From assembly GCA_037974665.1 (NCBI GenBank), contig CM075773.1:16668146-16732145 (forward strand): a stretch of 64,000 bases of DNA, given 5' to 3'. The notes beneath the pieces were generated by a model. The model was not told where the DNA came from, made no database searches, and saw only the letters and a list, made by a program, of their open reading frames with translations. Made by a program: the position numbers and the translations under genes. Source of the DNA: Ehretia macrophylla (taxonomy: Eukaryota; Streptophyta; Magnoliopsida; Boraginales; Ehretiaceae). Positions 34,761 to 47,030 of this stretch are shown here, in pieces. Within the stretch, counting starts at the first letter, position 1. Each line of letters starts with the position of its first letter.

Positions 34761-35317
34761 GTCATGTTGACGGCACAATTCCTTTATGTGTTAACGGTTC
34801 ACAGTCCCAGCCTAGAGATATGGCCTATTCAAAAGGCCCAATGGGCTTAACGACAACCCATCCGCTTCAACAACGCAGCATCCTCGCAAGACGTGATATC
34901 GACGCATTGTAGGGTCCTCTAATGTGCCGCGAGTAAGGTTGTCGTCCTTTTAACAGCTCACGACGTACGATCCGGGACGGAAAAACAGAGCAAAAGAAGA
35001 AAAGTGGCCCAAAACTGATGAAAATGTTCGATTTTGAGCTCCGAAAAGGGCACAGCGAGCAAGCTAGCTGCCCTCGTCGTAGAGCTCTCAGAGAGCTTTC
35101 CAACGGTATGCTGTGCGCCTCGTAACTCCTTACGGATCAAAAGTTATGGGCACCGGAGCGACGGAGACCTGGTCACAAGCCCTACGCCCTCGGTTTGCGG
35201 GCCCAGCCTCCACGTGAAGAGAAGTTGTCTTACCCAAGGTGCCGTGGGATTCGATAATAGAAATGTGGTGGGTAAAGTATCTTGGCAATGCTAACCAGAG
35301 CAAAAAAAATTGAAAAG

Positions 35318-35437
35318 GGGGGTGCAACACGAGGACTTCCCAGGGGGTCACCCATCCTAGTACTACTCTCGCCCAAGCACGCTTAACTTCGCACCTATGA
35401 TGGGATCCGGCGCATTACTGCAGGTATGATCGCACCC
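35318..35437 (-). rRNA. 5S rRNA: 5S rRNA, unit 52 (divergent 5' half)
   Basis: Short, G class by descent. The 3' half equals consensus, but the 5' half carries C46G, C44G, A43G, G41T, A27G, C20G and A16T. The divergence continues into the upstream promoter (plus strand CAGATGCTCACGTC after the start), changing C-1 and the GC element. Internal boxes are intact. Either an accumulation of hits or a patch copied from a different 5S family. Likely not normally initiated. Confidence 0.85.
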
Positions 35438-35994
35438 CAGATGCTCACGTCACAACTCCTTTATGTGTTAACGGTTCACAGTCCCAGCCTAGAGATATGG
35501 CCCATTCAAAAGGCCCAATAGGCTTAACGACAACCCATCCGCTTCAACAACGCAGCATCCTCGCAAGACGTGATATCGACGCATTGTAGGGTCCTCTAAT
35601 GTGCCGCGAGTAAGATTGTCGTCCTTTTAACAGCTCACGACGTACGATCCGGGACGGAAAAACAGAGTAGAAGAAGAAAAGTGGCCCGAAACTGATGAAA
35701 ACGTTCGAATTTGATCTCCGAAAAGGGCACGGCGAGCTAGCTACCTGCCCCCGTCGTAGAGCTATCGGAGAGCATTCCAACGGTATGCTGTGCGCCGCGT
35801 AACTCCTTACGGATCAAAAGTTATGGGCACCGGAGCGACGGAGACCTGGTCACAAGCCCTACGCCCTCGGTTTGCGGGCCCAGCCTCCACGTGAAGAGAA
35901 GTTGTCTTGCCCAAGGTGCCGTGGGATTCGATAATAGAAATGTGGTGGGTAAAGTATCTTGGCAACCCTAACCGGAGCAAAAAAAATTGAAAAA

Positions 35995-36114
35995 GAGGGT
36001 GCAACACGAGGACTTCCCAGGGGGTCACCCATCCTAGTACTACTCTCGCCCAAGCACGCTTAACTTCGGAGTTCTGATGGGATCCGGTGCATTAGTGCTG
36101 GTATGATCGCACCC
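35995..36114 (-). rRNA. 5S rRNA: 5S rRNA, unit 53
   Basis: Short, C class, A5 flank. Single change C119T. Confidence 0.95.
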
Positions 36115-36672
36115 GTCATGTTGAGGGCACAATTCCTTTATGTGTTAAAGTTTCACAGTCCCAGCCTAGAGATATGGCCCATTCAAAAGGCCCAATGGGC
36201 TTAACGACAACCCATCCGCTTCAACAACGCAGCATCCTCGCAAGACGTGATATCGACGCATTGTAGGGTCCTCTAATGTGCTGCGAGTAAGGTTGTCGTC
36301 CTTTTAACAAGCTCACGACGTACGATCCGGGACGGAAAAACAGAGCAAAAGAAGAAAAGTGGCCCGAAACTGATGAAAACGTTCGATTTTGAGCTCCGAA
36401 AAGGGCACGGCGAGCTAGCTACTTGCCCCCGTCGTAGAGCTCTCGGAGAGCTTTCCAACGGTATGCTGTGCGCCGCGTAACTCCTTACAGATCAAAAGTT
36501 ATGGGCACCGGAGCGACGGAGACCTGGTCACAAGCCCTACGCCCTCGGTTTGCGGGCCCAGCCTCCACGTGAAGAGAAGTTGTCTTGCCCAAGGTGCCGT
36601 GGGATTCGGTAATAAAAATGTGGTCGGTAAATTATCTTGGCAACCCTAACCGGTGCAAAAAAAATTGAAAAG

Positions 36673-36792
36673 GGGGGTGCAACACGAGGACTTCCCAGGG
36701 GGTCACCCATCCTAGTACTACTCTCGCCCAAGCACGCTTAACTTCGGAGTTCTGATGGGATCCGGTGCATTAGTGCTGGTATGATCGCACCC
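36673..36792 (-). rRNA. 5S rRNA: 5S rRNA, unit 54 (consensus gene)
   Basis: Exact consensus gene. Short, C class, one extra A in its spacer (AACAAGCTCACG). Confidence 0.97.
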
Positions 36793-37361
36793 GTCATGTT
36801 GAGGGCACAATTCCTTTATGTGTTAACGGTTCATAGTCCCAGCCTAGAGATATGGCCCATTCAAAAGGCCCAATGGGCTTAACGACAACCCATCCGCTTC
36901 AACAACGCAGCATCCTCGCAAGACGTGATATCGACGCATTGTAGGGTCCTCTAATGTGCCTCGAGTAAGGTTGTCGTCCTTTTAACAGCTCACGACGTAC
37001 GATCCGGGACGGAAAAACAGAGCAAAAGAAGAAAAGTGGCCCAAAACTGGTGAAAACGTTCGATTTTGAGCTCCGAAAAGGGCACGGCAAGCTAGCTACC
37101 TGCCCCCGTCGTAGAGCTCTCCGAGAGCTTTCCAACGGTATGCTGTGCGACGCGTAACTCCTTACGGATCAAAAGTTATGGGCACCGGAGCGACGGAGAC
37201 CTGGTCACAAGCCCTACTCCCTCGGTTTGCGGGCCCAGCCTCCACGTGAAGAGAAGTTGTGTTGCCCATGGTGCCGTGGGATTCGATAATAGAAATGTGG
37301 TGGGTAAAGTATCTTGGCAACCCTACCCGGAACAAAAAAAATTGAAAAAGGGGGTGCAAAA

Positions 37362-37481
37362 GGGGGTGCAACACGAGGACTTCCCAGGGAGTCCCCCATC
37401 CTAGTACTACTCTCGCCCAAGCACGCTTAACTTCGGAGTTCTGATGGGATCCGGTGCATTAGTGCTGGTATGGTCGCACCC
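37362..37481 (-). rRNA. 5S rRNA: 5S rRNA, unit 55 (long)
   Basis: Long unit. Changes C92T and T88G (C box), T9C. T88G is shared with unit 49 only. Confidence 0.93.
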
Positions 37482-38050
37482 GTCATGTTGAGGGCACAAT
37501 TCCTTTATGTGTTAACGGTTTATAGTCCCAGCCTAGAGACATGGCCCATTCAAAAGGCCCAATGGGCTTAACGACAACCCATCCGCTTCAACAACGCAGC
37601 ATCCTCGCAAGTCGTGATATTGACGCATTGTAGGGTCCTCTAATGTGCCGTGAGTAAGGTTGTCGTCCTTTTAACAGCTCACGACATACGATCCGGGACG
37701 GAAAAACAGAGCAAAAGAAGAAAAGTGGCCCGAAACTTATGAAAACATTCGATTTTGAGCTCCAAAAAGGGCATGGCGAGCTAGCTACCTGCCCCCGTCG
37801 TAGAGCTCTCAGAGTGCTTTCCAACGGTATGCTGTGCGCCGCGTAACTCCTTATGGATCAAATGTTATGGGCACCGGAGCGACGGACACCTTGTCACAAG
37901 CCCTACGCCCTCGGTTTGCGGGCCCAGCCACCACGTGAAGAGAAGTTGTCTTGCCCAAGGTGCCGTGGGATTCGATAATGGAAATGTGGTGGGTAAAGTA
38001 TCTTGGTAACCCTAACCGGAGCAAAAAAAATTGAAAAAGGGGGTGCAAAA

Positions 38051-38170
38051 GGGGGTGCAACACGAGGACTTCCCAGGGGGTCACCGATCCTAGTACTACA
38101 CTCGCCCAAGCACGCTTAACTTCGGAGTTCTGATGGGATCCGGTGCATTAGTGCTGGTATGATCGCACCC
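38051..38170 (-). rRNA. 5S rRNA: 5S rRNA, unit 56 (long)
   Basis: Long unit. Changes G85C (C box) and A71T (intermediate element). Confidence 0.94.
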
Positions 38171-38727
38171 GTCATGTTGAGGGCACAATTCCTTTATGTG
38201 CTAACGGTTCACAGTCCCAGCCTAGAGAGATGGCACATTCAAAAGGCCCAATGGGCTTAACGACAATCCATCCGCTTCAACAACGCAGCATCCTCGCAAG
38301 ACGTGATATCGACGCATTGTAGGGTCCTCTAATGTGCCGCGAGTAAGGTTGTCGTCCTTTTAACAGCTCACGACGTACGATCCGGGACAGAAAAACAAAG
38401 CAAAAGAAGAAAAGTTTCCCGAAATTGATGAAAACGTTTGATTTTGAGCTCCGAAAAGGGCAAGGCGAGCTAGCTAATTGCCCCCGTCGTAGAGCTCTCA
38501 GAGAGCTTTCAAACGGTATGCTGTGCACCTCGTAAATCCTTACGGATCAAAAGTTATGGGCACCGGAGCGACGGAGACCTGGTCACAAGCCCTACGCCCT
38601 CGGTTTGCGGGCCCAACCTCCACGTGAAGCGAAGTTGTCTTGCCCAAGGTGCTGTGGGATTCGATAATAGAAATGTGGTGAATAAAGTATCTTGGCAATG
38701 CTAACTAAAGCAAAAACAATTGAAAAG

Positions 38728-38847
38728 GGGGGTGCAACACTAGGACTTCCCAGGGGGTCACCCATCCTAGTACTACTCTCGCCCAAACACGCTTAACTGT
38801 GGAGTTCTGATGGGATCCGGTGCATTAGTGCTGGTATGATCGCACCC
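38728..38847 (-). rRNA. 5S rRNA: 5S rRNA, unit 57
   Basis: Short, G class by descent (GCTAACT). Changes C107A, C61T (A box), A49C, G48A. The T8 run is broken to T2-G-T5. Confidence 0.92.
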
Positions 38848-39404
38848 GTCATGTTGAGGGCACAATTCCTTTATGTGTTAACGGTTCACAGTCCTAGCCT
38901 AGAGATATGGCCCATTCAAAAGGCCCAATGGGCTTAACGACAACCCATCCGCTTCAACAACGCAGCATCCTCGCAAGACGTGATATCGACGCATTGTAGC
39001 GTCCTCTAATGTGCCGCGAGTAAGGTTGTCGTCCTTTTAACAGCTCACGACGTACGATCCGGGACGGAAAAACAGAGCAAAAAAAGAAAAGTGGCCCAAA
39101 ACTGATGAAAACGTTTGATTTTAAGCTCTGAAAAGGGCATGGCGAGCTAGCTACCTGCCCCCGTCGTAGAGCTCTCAGAGTGCTTTCCAACGGTATGCTG
39201 TGCGCCTCGTAACTCCTTACGGATCAAAAGTTATGGGCACCGGAGCGACGAAGACCTGGTCACAAGCCCTACGCCCTCGGTTTGCGGGCCCAGCCTCCAC
39301 GTGAAGAGTAGTTGTCTTGCCCAAGGTGCCGTGGGATTCGATAATAGAAATGTGGTGGGTAAAGTATCTTGGCAACGCTAACCGGAGCAAAAAAAATTGA
39401 AAAG

Positions 39405-39524
39405 GGGGGTGCAACACGAGGACTTCCCAGGGGGTCACCCATCCTAGTACTACTCTCGCCCAAGCACTCTTAACTTCGGAGTTCTGATGGGATCCGGAGC
39501 ATTAGTGCTGGTATGATCGCACCT
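39405..39524 (-). rRNA. 5S rRNA: 5S rRNA, unit 58
   Basis: Short, G class. Changes C57A (A box), A27T, G1A. Confidence 0.94.
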
Positions 39525-40093
39525 GTCATGTTGAGGGCACAATTCCTTTATGTGTTAACGGTTCATAGTCGCAGTCTAGAGATATGGCCCATTCAAAAGG
39601 CCCAATGGGCTTTACGACAACCCATCCGCTTCAACAACGCAGCATCCTCGCAAGACGTGATATCGACGCATTGTAGGGTCCTCTAATGTGCCGTGAGTAA
39701 GGTTGTCGTCCTTTTAACAGCTCACGACGTACGATCCGGGATGGAAAAACAGAGCAAAAGAAGAAAAGTGGCCCGAAACTGATGAAAACGTTCGATTTTG
39801 AGCTCCGAAAAGGGCACGGCGAGCTAGCTAGCTGCCCCCGTCGTAGAGCTCTCGGAGAGCTTTCCAACGGTATGCTGTGCGCCGCGTAACTCCTTACGGA
39901 TCAAAAGTTATGGGCACCGGAGCGACGGAGACCTGGTCACAAGCCCTACGCCCTCGGTTTGCGGGCCCAGCCTCCACGTGAAGAGAAGTTGTCTTGCCCA
40001 AGGTGCCGTGGGATTCGATAATAGAAATGTTGTGGGTAAAGTATCTTGGCAACCCTAACCGGAGCAAAAAAAATTGAAAAAGGGGGTGCAAAA

Positions 40094-40213
40094 GGGGGTG
40101 CAACACGAGGACTTCCCAGGGGGTCACCCATCCTAGTACTACTCTCGCCCAAGCACGCTTAACTTCGGAGTTCTGATGGGATCCGGTGCATTAGTGCTGG
40201 TATGATCGCAACC
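40094..40213 (-). rRNA. 5S rRNA: 5S rRNA, unit 59 (long)
   Basis: Long unit. Single change G3T in helix I, shared with units 38 and 85. Confidence 0.95.
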
Positions 40214-40770
40214 GTCATGTTGAGGGCACAATTCCTTTATGTGTTAACGGTTCACAGTCCCAGCCTAGAGATATGGCCCATTCAAAAGGCCCAATGGGCT
40301 TAACGACAACCCATCCGCTTCAACAACGCAGCATCCTCGCAAGACGTGATATCGACGCATTGTAGGGTCCTCTAATGTGCCGCGAGTAAGGTTGTCGTCC
40401 TTTTAACAGCTCACGACGTACGATCCGGGACGGAAAAACAAAGCAAAAGAAGAAAAGTGGCCCGAAACTGATGAAAACGTTCGATTTTGAGCTCCGAAAA
40501 GGGCACGGCGAGCTAGCTACCTGCCCCCGTCGTAGAGCTCTCGGAGAGCTTTCCAACGGTATGCTGTGCGCCGCGTAACTCCTTACGGATCAGAAGTTAT
40601 GGGCACCGGAGCGACGGAGACCTGGTCACAAGCCCTACGCCCTCGGTTTACGGGCCCAGCCTCCACGTGAAGAGAAGTTGTCTTGCCCAAGGTGCCGTGG
40701 GATTCGATAATAGAAATGTGGTGGGTAAAGTATCTTGGCAACGCTAACCGGAGCAAAAAAAATTGAAAAG

Positions 40771-40890
40771 CGGGGTGCAACACGAGGACTTCCCAGGGGG
40801 TCACCCATCCTAGTACTACTCTCGCCCAACCACGCTTAACTTCGGAGTTCTGATGGGATCCGGTGCATTAGTGCTGGTATGATCGCACCC
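40771..40890 (-). rRNA. 5S rRNA: 5S rRNA, unit 60
   Basis: Short, G class. Changes C120G and C61G (A box). Confidence 0.94.
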
Positions 40891-41447
40891 GTCATGTTGA
40901 GGGCACAATTCCTTTATGTGTTAACGGTTCACAGTCCCAGCCTAGAGATATGGCGCATTCAAAAGGCCCAATGGGCTTAACGACAACCCATCCGCTTCAA
41001 CAACGCATCATCCTCGCAAGACATGATATCGACGCATTTTAGGGTCCTCTAATGTGCCGCGAGTAAGGTTGTCGTCCTTTTAACAGCTCACGACGTACGA
41101 TCCGGGACGGAAAAATAGAGCAAAAGAAGAAAAGTGGCCCGAAACTGATGAAAACGTTCGATTTTGATCTCCGAAAATGGCACAGCGAGCTAGCTAGATG
41201 CCCCCGTCGTAGAGCTCTCAGAGAGCTTTCCAACGGTATGCTTTGCGCCTCGTAACACCTTACGGATCAAAAGTTTTGTGCACTGGAGCGACGGAGACCT
41301 GGTCACAAGCCCTACACCCTCGGTTTGCGGGCCCAGCCTCCATGTGATGAGAAGTTGTCTTGCCCAACGTGCCGTGGGATTCAATAATAGAAATGTGGTG
41401 GGTAAAGTATCTTGGCAACGTTAACCGGAGCAAAAAAAATTGAAAAG

Positions 41448-41567
41448 GGGGGTGCAACACGAGGACTTCCCAGGGGGTCACCCATCCTAGTACTACTCTC
41501 GCCCAAGCACGCTTAACTTCGGAGTTCTGATGGGATCCGGTGCATTAGTGCTGGTATGATCGCACCC
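41448..41567 (-). rRNA. 5S rRNA: 5S rRNA, unit 61 (consensus gene, altered start flank)
   Basis: Gene equals consensus, but the three bases before the start are changed (plus strand CCCTTTATG for CCCGTCATG), so the conserved -1 C is lost. A transcribed but altered-start copy is possible. Confidence 0.96.
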
Positions 41568-42136
41568 TTTATGTTGAGGGCACAATTCCTTTATGTGTTA
41601 ACGGTTCACAGTCCCAGTCTAGAGATATGGCCCATTCAAAAGGCCCAATGGGCTTAACGACAACCCATCCGCTTTAACAAGGCAACATCCTCGCAAGACG
41701 TGATATCGACGCATTGTAGGATCCTCTAATGTGCCGCGAGTAAGGTTGTCGTCCTTTTAACAGCTCACGACGTACGATCCGGGACGGAAAAACAAAGCAA
41801 AAGAAGAAAAGTGGCCCGAAACTGATGAAAACGTTCGATTTTGAGCTCCGAAAAGGACACGGCGAGCTAGCTACCTGCCCCCGTCGTAGAGCTCTCGGAG
41901 AGCTTTCCAACGGTATGCTGTGCGCCGCGTAACTCCTTACGGATCAGAAGTTATGGGCACCGGAGCGACGGAGACCTGGTCACAAGCCCTACGCCCTCGG
42001 TTTACGGGCCGAGCCTCCACGTGAAGAGAAGTTGTCTTGCCCAAGGTGCCGTGGGATTCGATAATAGAAATGTGGTGGGTAAAGTATCTTGGCAACCCTA
42101 ACCGGAGCAAAAAAAATTGAAAAAGGGGGTGCAAAA

Positions 42137-42256
42137 GGGGGTGCAACACGAGGACTTCCCAGGGGGTCACCCATCCTAGTACTACTCATGCCCAAGAACG
42201 CTTAACTTCGGAGTTCTGAAGGGATCCGGTGCATTAGTGCTGGTATGATCGCACCC
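42137..42256 (-). rRNA. 5S rRNA: 5S rRNA, unit 62 (long)
   Basis: Long unit. Changes A69T and G68A (intermediate element), G60T (A box), A37T. Confidence 0.92.
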
Positions 42257-42813
42257 GTCATGTTGAGGGCACAATTCCTTTATGTGTTAACGGTTCACAG
42301 TCCCAGCCTAGAGATATGGCCCATTCAAAAGGCCCAATGGGCTTAACGACAACCCATCCGCTTCAACAACGCAGCATCCTCGCAAGACGTGATATCGACG
42401 CATTGTAGGGTCCTCTAATGTGCCGCGAGTAAGGTTGTCGTCCTTTTAACAGCTCACGACGTACGATCCGGGACGGAAAAACAGAGCAAATTAAGAAAAG
42501 TGGCCCGAAACTGATGAAAACGTTCTATTTTGAGCTCCTAATAGGGCACAGCGAGCTGGCTCGCTACCCCCGTCGTAGAGCTCTCAAAGAGCTTTCCAAC
42601 GGTATGTTGTGCGCCTCGTAACTCCTTACAGATCAAAAGTTCTAGGCAACGGAGCGATGAAGACCTGGTCAGAAACCCTACGCCCTGGGTTTACGGGCCC
42701 AGCCTTCACGTGAAGAGAAGTTGTCTTGCCCAAGGTGCCGTGGGATTCGATAATAGAAATGTGGTGGGTAAAGTTTCTTGGCAACCCTAACCGGAGCAAA
42801 AAAAATTGAAAAG

Positions 42814-42933
42814 GGGGGTGCAACACGAGGACTTCCCAGGGGGTCACCCATCCTAGTACTACACTCGCCCAAGCACGCTTAACTTCGGAGTTCTGATGGG
42901 ATCCGGTGCATTAGTGCTGGTATGATCGCACCC
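42814..42933 (-). rRNA. 5S rRNA: 5S rRNA, unit 63
   Basis: Short, C class. Single gene change A71T, but the spacer on its 3' side is unusually diverged. Confidence 0.95.
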
Positions 42934-43489
42934 GTCATGTTGAGGGCACAATTCCTTTATGTGTTAACGGTTCACAGTCCCAGCCTAGAGATATGGCCCA
43001 TTCAAAAGGCCCAATGGGCTTAACGACAACCCATCCGCTTCAACAGCGTAGCATCCTCGCAAGACGTGATATCCACGCATTGTAGGGTCCTCTAATGTGA
43101 CGCGAATAAGCATGTCGTCATTTTAACAGCTCACGACGTACGAACCGGGATGGAAAAACAGAGCAAAAGAAGAAAAGTGGCACAAAACTGATGAAAACGT
43201 TCGATTTTGAGCTCCGAAAAGGGCACGGCGAGCTAGCAAGCTGCCCTCATCGTAGAGCTCCCAGAGAGCTTTGCAACGGTATGATGTGCGCCGCGTAACT
43301 CCTTACGGATCAAATGTTATGGGCACTGGAGCTACAGAGACCTCGTCACCAGCCCTACGCCCTCGGTTTGCGGGCCCAGCCTCCACGTGAACCAAAGTTG
43401 TCTTGCCCAATGTTCCGTGGGATTCGGTAATAGAAATTTGGTGGATAAAGTATCTTGGCAACCCTAACCAGGACAAAAAAAATTGAAAA

Positions 43490-43609
43490 GGGGGTGCAAC
43501 ACGAGGACTTCCCAGGGGGTCACCCATCTTGGTACTACTCACGTCCAAGCACGCTTAACTTCGGAGTTCTGAAGGGATCCAGTGGATTAGTGGTGGTATG
43601 ATCGCACCT
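43490..43609 (-). rRNA. 5S rRNA: 5S rRNA, unit 64 (divergent)
   Basis: Short (676 bp). Nine changes: G81A, T79C, A69T, G66A, A37T, C29T, G25C, G17C, G1A. The intermediate element and C box edge are hit and the start flank is altered (AAGTTGTGG). Probably a pseudogene. Confidence 0.85.
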
Positions 43610-44166
43610 GTCAAGTTGTGGGCACAATTCCTTTATGTGTTAACGGTTCACAGTCCCAACCTAGAGATATGGCCCATTCAAAAGGCCCAATGGGCATAAC
43701 GACAACCCATCCGCTTCAACAACCCAGCATCCTCGCAAGACTTGATATCGACGCATAGTAGGGTCCTCTAATGTTCCCCGAGTAAGGTTGTCGTCCTTTT
43801 AACAGTTCATGACGTACGATCCGGGACGGAAAAATAGACCAAAAGAAGAAAAGTGGCCCAAAACTGATGAAAACGTTCGATTTTGATCTCCGAAAAGGGC
43901 ACAGCGAGCTAGCTCGCTGCCCCCGTCCTAGAGCAATAGGAGAGCTTTCCAACGGTATGCTCTGCGCTGCGTAACTCCTTGCGGATCAAAAGTTATGGGC
44001 ACCGGAGTAACGGAGACCTGGTCTCAAGCACTACACCATCGGTTTGCGGGCCTAGCCTCTATGTGAAGCAAAGTTGTCTTGCCCAAGGTGCCGTGGGATT
44101 CGATAATAGATATGTGGTGGGTAAAGTATCTTGGCAACCCTAACCGGAGCAAAAAAAATTGAAAAA

Positions 44167-44286
44167 GGGGGTGCAACACGAGGACTTCCCAGGGGGTCAC
44201 CCATCCTAGTACTACTCTCGCCCAAGCACGCTTAACTTCGGAGTTCTGATGGGATCCGGTGCATTAGTGCTGGTATGATCGCACCC
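44167..44286 (-). rRNA. 5S rRNA: 5S rRNA, unit 65 (consensus gene)
   Basis: Exact consensus gene amid diverged neighbours. Short, C class, A5G5 flank. Its 3' spacer (43610-44166) is heavily mutated, so the gene and spacer have unlike histories. Confidence 0.97.
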
Positions 44287-44855
44287 GTCATGTTGAGGGC
44301 ACAATTCCTTTATGTGTTAACGGTTCACAGTCCCAGCCTAGAGATATGGCCCATTCAAAAGGCCCAATGGGCTTAACGACAACCCATCCGCTTCAACAAC
44401 GCAGCATCCTCGCAAGACGTGATATCGACGCATTGTAGGGTCCTCTAATGTGCCGCGAGTAAGGTTGTCGTCCTTTTAACAGCTCACGACGTACGATCCG
44501 GGATGGAAAAACAGAGCAAAAGAAGAAAAGTGGCCCGAAACTGATGAAAACGTTTGATTTTGAGCTCCGAAAAGGGCACGGCGAGCTAGCTAGCTGCCCC
44601 CGTCGTAGAGCTCTCGGAGAGCTTTCCAACGGTATGCTGTGCACCGCGTAACTCCTTACGGATCAAAAGTTATGGGCACCGGAGCGACGGAGACCTCGTC
44701 CCATGCCCTACGCCCTCGTTTTGCGGGCCCAGCCCCCATGTGAAGAGAAGTTGTCTTGCCCAAGGTGCCGTGGGATCCGATAATAGAAATGTGGTGGGTA
44801 AAGTATCTTGGCAACCCTAACCGGAGCAAAAAAAATTGAAAAAGGGGGTGCAAAA

Positions 44856-44975
44856 GGGGGTGTAACACGAGGACTTCCCAGGGCGTCACCCATCCTAGTA
44901 CTACACTCGTCCAAGCACGCTTAACTTCGGAGTTCTAATCGGATCCAGTGCATTAGTGCTGGAATGATCGCACCC
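44856..44975 (-). rRNA. 5S rRNA: 5S rRNA, unit 66 (long, divergent)
   Basis: Long unit. Eight changes: G113A, C92G, A71T, G66A, C39T, C36G, C29T, A13T. Probably a pseudogene by load of changes. Confidence 0.85.
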
Positions 44976-45544
44976 GTCATGTTGAGGGCACAAATCCTTT
45001 ATGTGTTGACGGTTCACAGTCCCAGCCCAGAGAGATGGCCAATTCGAAAGGCCCAATGGGCTTAACGACAACCCATCCGCTTCAACAACGCAGCATCCTA
45101 GTAAGACGTGATATCGACGCATTGTAGGGCCCTGTAATGTGCCGCGAGTAAGGTTGTCGTCCTTTTAACAACTCACGACGTATGATCCGGGACGGAAAAA
45201 CAGAGCAAAAGAAGAAAAGTGGCCCGAAACTGATGAAAACGTTCAAATTTGAGCTCCGAAAAGGGCACAGCGAGCTCGCTCGCTCCCCCTGTCGTAGAGC
45301 TTTTGGAGAGCTTTCCAACTGTATGTTGTGCGCTGTGTAACTCCTTACGGATCAAAAGTTATGGGCACCGGAGCGACGGAGACCTAGTCACAAGCCCTAC
45401 GCCCTCGGTTTGCGGGCCCAGCCTCCCCGTGAAGAGAAATTGGCTTGCCCAAGGTGCCGTGGGATTCGATAATAGATATGTGGTGGGTAAAGTATCTTGG
45501 CTACCCTAACCAGAGCAAAAAAAATTGAAAAAGGGGGTGCGAAA

Positions 45545-45664
45545 GGGGGTGCAACACGAGCACTTACCAGGGGGTCACCCATCCTAGTACTACTCACGCC
45601 CAAGAACGCTTAACTCCGGAGTTCTAATGGGATGCGGTGCATTACTGCCGGTATGATCGCACCC
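45545..45664 (-). rRNA. 5S rRNA: 5S rRNA, unit 67 (long, divergent)
   Basis: Long unit with a changed linker (GTGCGAAAGG). Nine changes: C104G, G99T, A69T, G60T, A49G, C39T, G31C, C20G, A16G. G31C destroys the GGATCC core. Probably a pseudogene. Confidence 0.85.
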
Positions 45665-46233
45665 GTCATGTTGAGGGCACAGTTCCTTTATGTGTTAACG
45701 GTACACAGTCCCAGCCTAGAGATATGGCCCATTCAAAAGGCCCAATGGGCTTAACGACAACCCATCCGCTTCACTAACGTAGCATCCTCGCAAGACGTGA
45801 TATCGACGCATTGTAGGGTCCTCTAATGGGCCGCGAGTAAGGTTGTCGTCCTTTTAACTGCTCACGACGTACGATCCGGGATGGAAAAACAGAGCAAAAG
45901 AAGAAAACTGGCCCGAAACTGATAAAAACGTTCGATTTTGAGCTCCGAATAGGGCACGGCGAGCTAGCTAGCTGCCCCCATCGTAGAGCTCCCGGAGAGC
46001 TTTCCAACGGTATGCTGTGTGTCGCGTACCTCCTTACGGATCAAAAGTTATGGGCACCGGAGCGACGGAGACCTGGTCACAAGCCCTACGCCCTCGGTTT
46101 GCGGGTCCAGCCTCCATGTGAAGAGAAGTTGTCTTGCCCAAGGTGCCGTGGGATTCGATAATAGAAATGTGGTGGGTAAAGTATCTTCGCAACCCTAACC
46201 GGAGCAAAAAAAATTGAAAAAGGGGGTGCAAAA

Positions 46234-46353
46234 GAGGGTGCAACACGAGGACTTCCCAGGGGGTCACCCATCCTAGTACTACTCTCGTCCAAGCACGCTT
46301 AACTTCGGAGGTCTGATGGGAACCGGTGCATTAGTGCTGGTATGATCGCACCC
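46234..46353 (-). rRNA. 5S rRNA: 5S rRNA, unit 68 (long)
   Basis: Long unit. Changes C119T, G66A, A43C, A32T. Confidence 0.92.
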
Positions 46354-46910
46354 GTCATGTTGAGGGCACAATTCCTTTATGTGTTAACGGTTCACAGTCC
46401 CAACCTAGAGATATGGCCCATTCAAAAGGACCAATGGGCTTAACGACAACCCATCCGCTTCAACAACGCAGCATCCTCGCAAGACGTGATATTGACGCAT
46501 TGTAGGGTCCTCTAATGTGCCGCGAGTAATGTTGTCGTCCTTTTAACAGCTCACGACGTACGATCCGGGATGGAAAAACAGAGCAAAAGAAGAAAAGTGG
46601 CCCGAAACTGATGAAGACATTCGATTTTGAGCTCTGAAAAGGGCACAGCAAGCTGGCTCGCTGCCCCTGTCGTAGAGCTCTCATAGAGCTTTCCAACGGT
46701 ATGCTGTGCGCCTCGTAACTCCTTACGGATCAAAAGTTATGGGCACCGGAGCGACGGAGACCTGGTCACAAGCCCTACGCCCTCAGTTTGCGGGCCCAGC
46801 CTCCACGTGAAGAGAAGTTGTCTTGCCCAAGGTGCCGTGGGATTCGATAATAGAAATGTGGTGGGTAAAGTATCTTGGCAACCCTAACCGGAGCAAAAAA
46901 AATTGAAAAG

Positions 46911-47030
46911 GGGGGTGCAACACGAGGACTTCCCAGGGGGTCACCCATCCTAGTACTACTCTCGCCCAAGCACGCTTAACTTCGGATTTCTGATGGGATC
47001 CGGTGCATTAGTGCTGGTATGATCGCACCC
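46911..47030 (-). rRNA. 5S rRNA: 5S rRNA, unit 69
   Basis: Short, C class. Single change C44A. Confidence 0.95.

Larger units (their letters stand above)
36606..37996. repeat. Segmental duplication block B2 (units 54-56)
   Basis: Partner of 32530-33920. Unit 56 is long while its partner 50 is short, so a later exchange or conversion changed one of them at the right edge. Confidence 0.75.
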
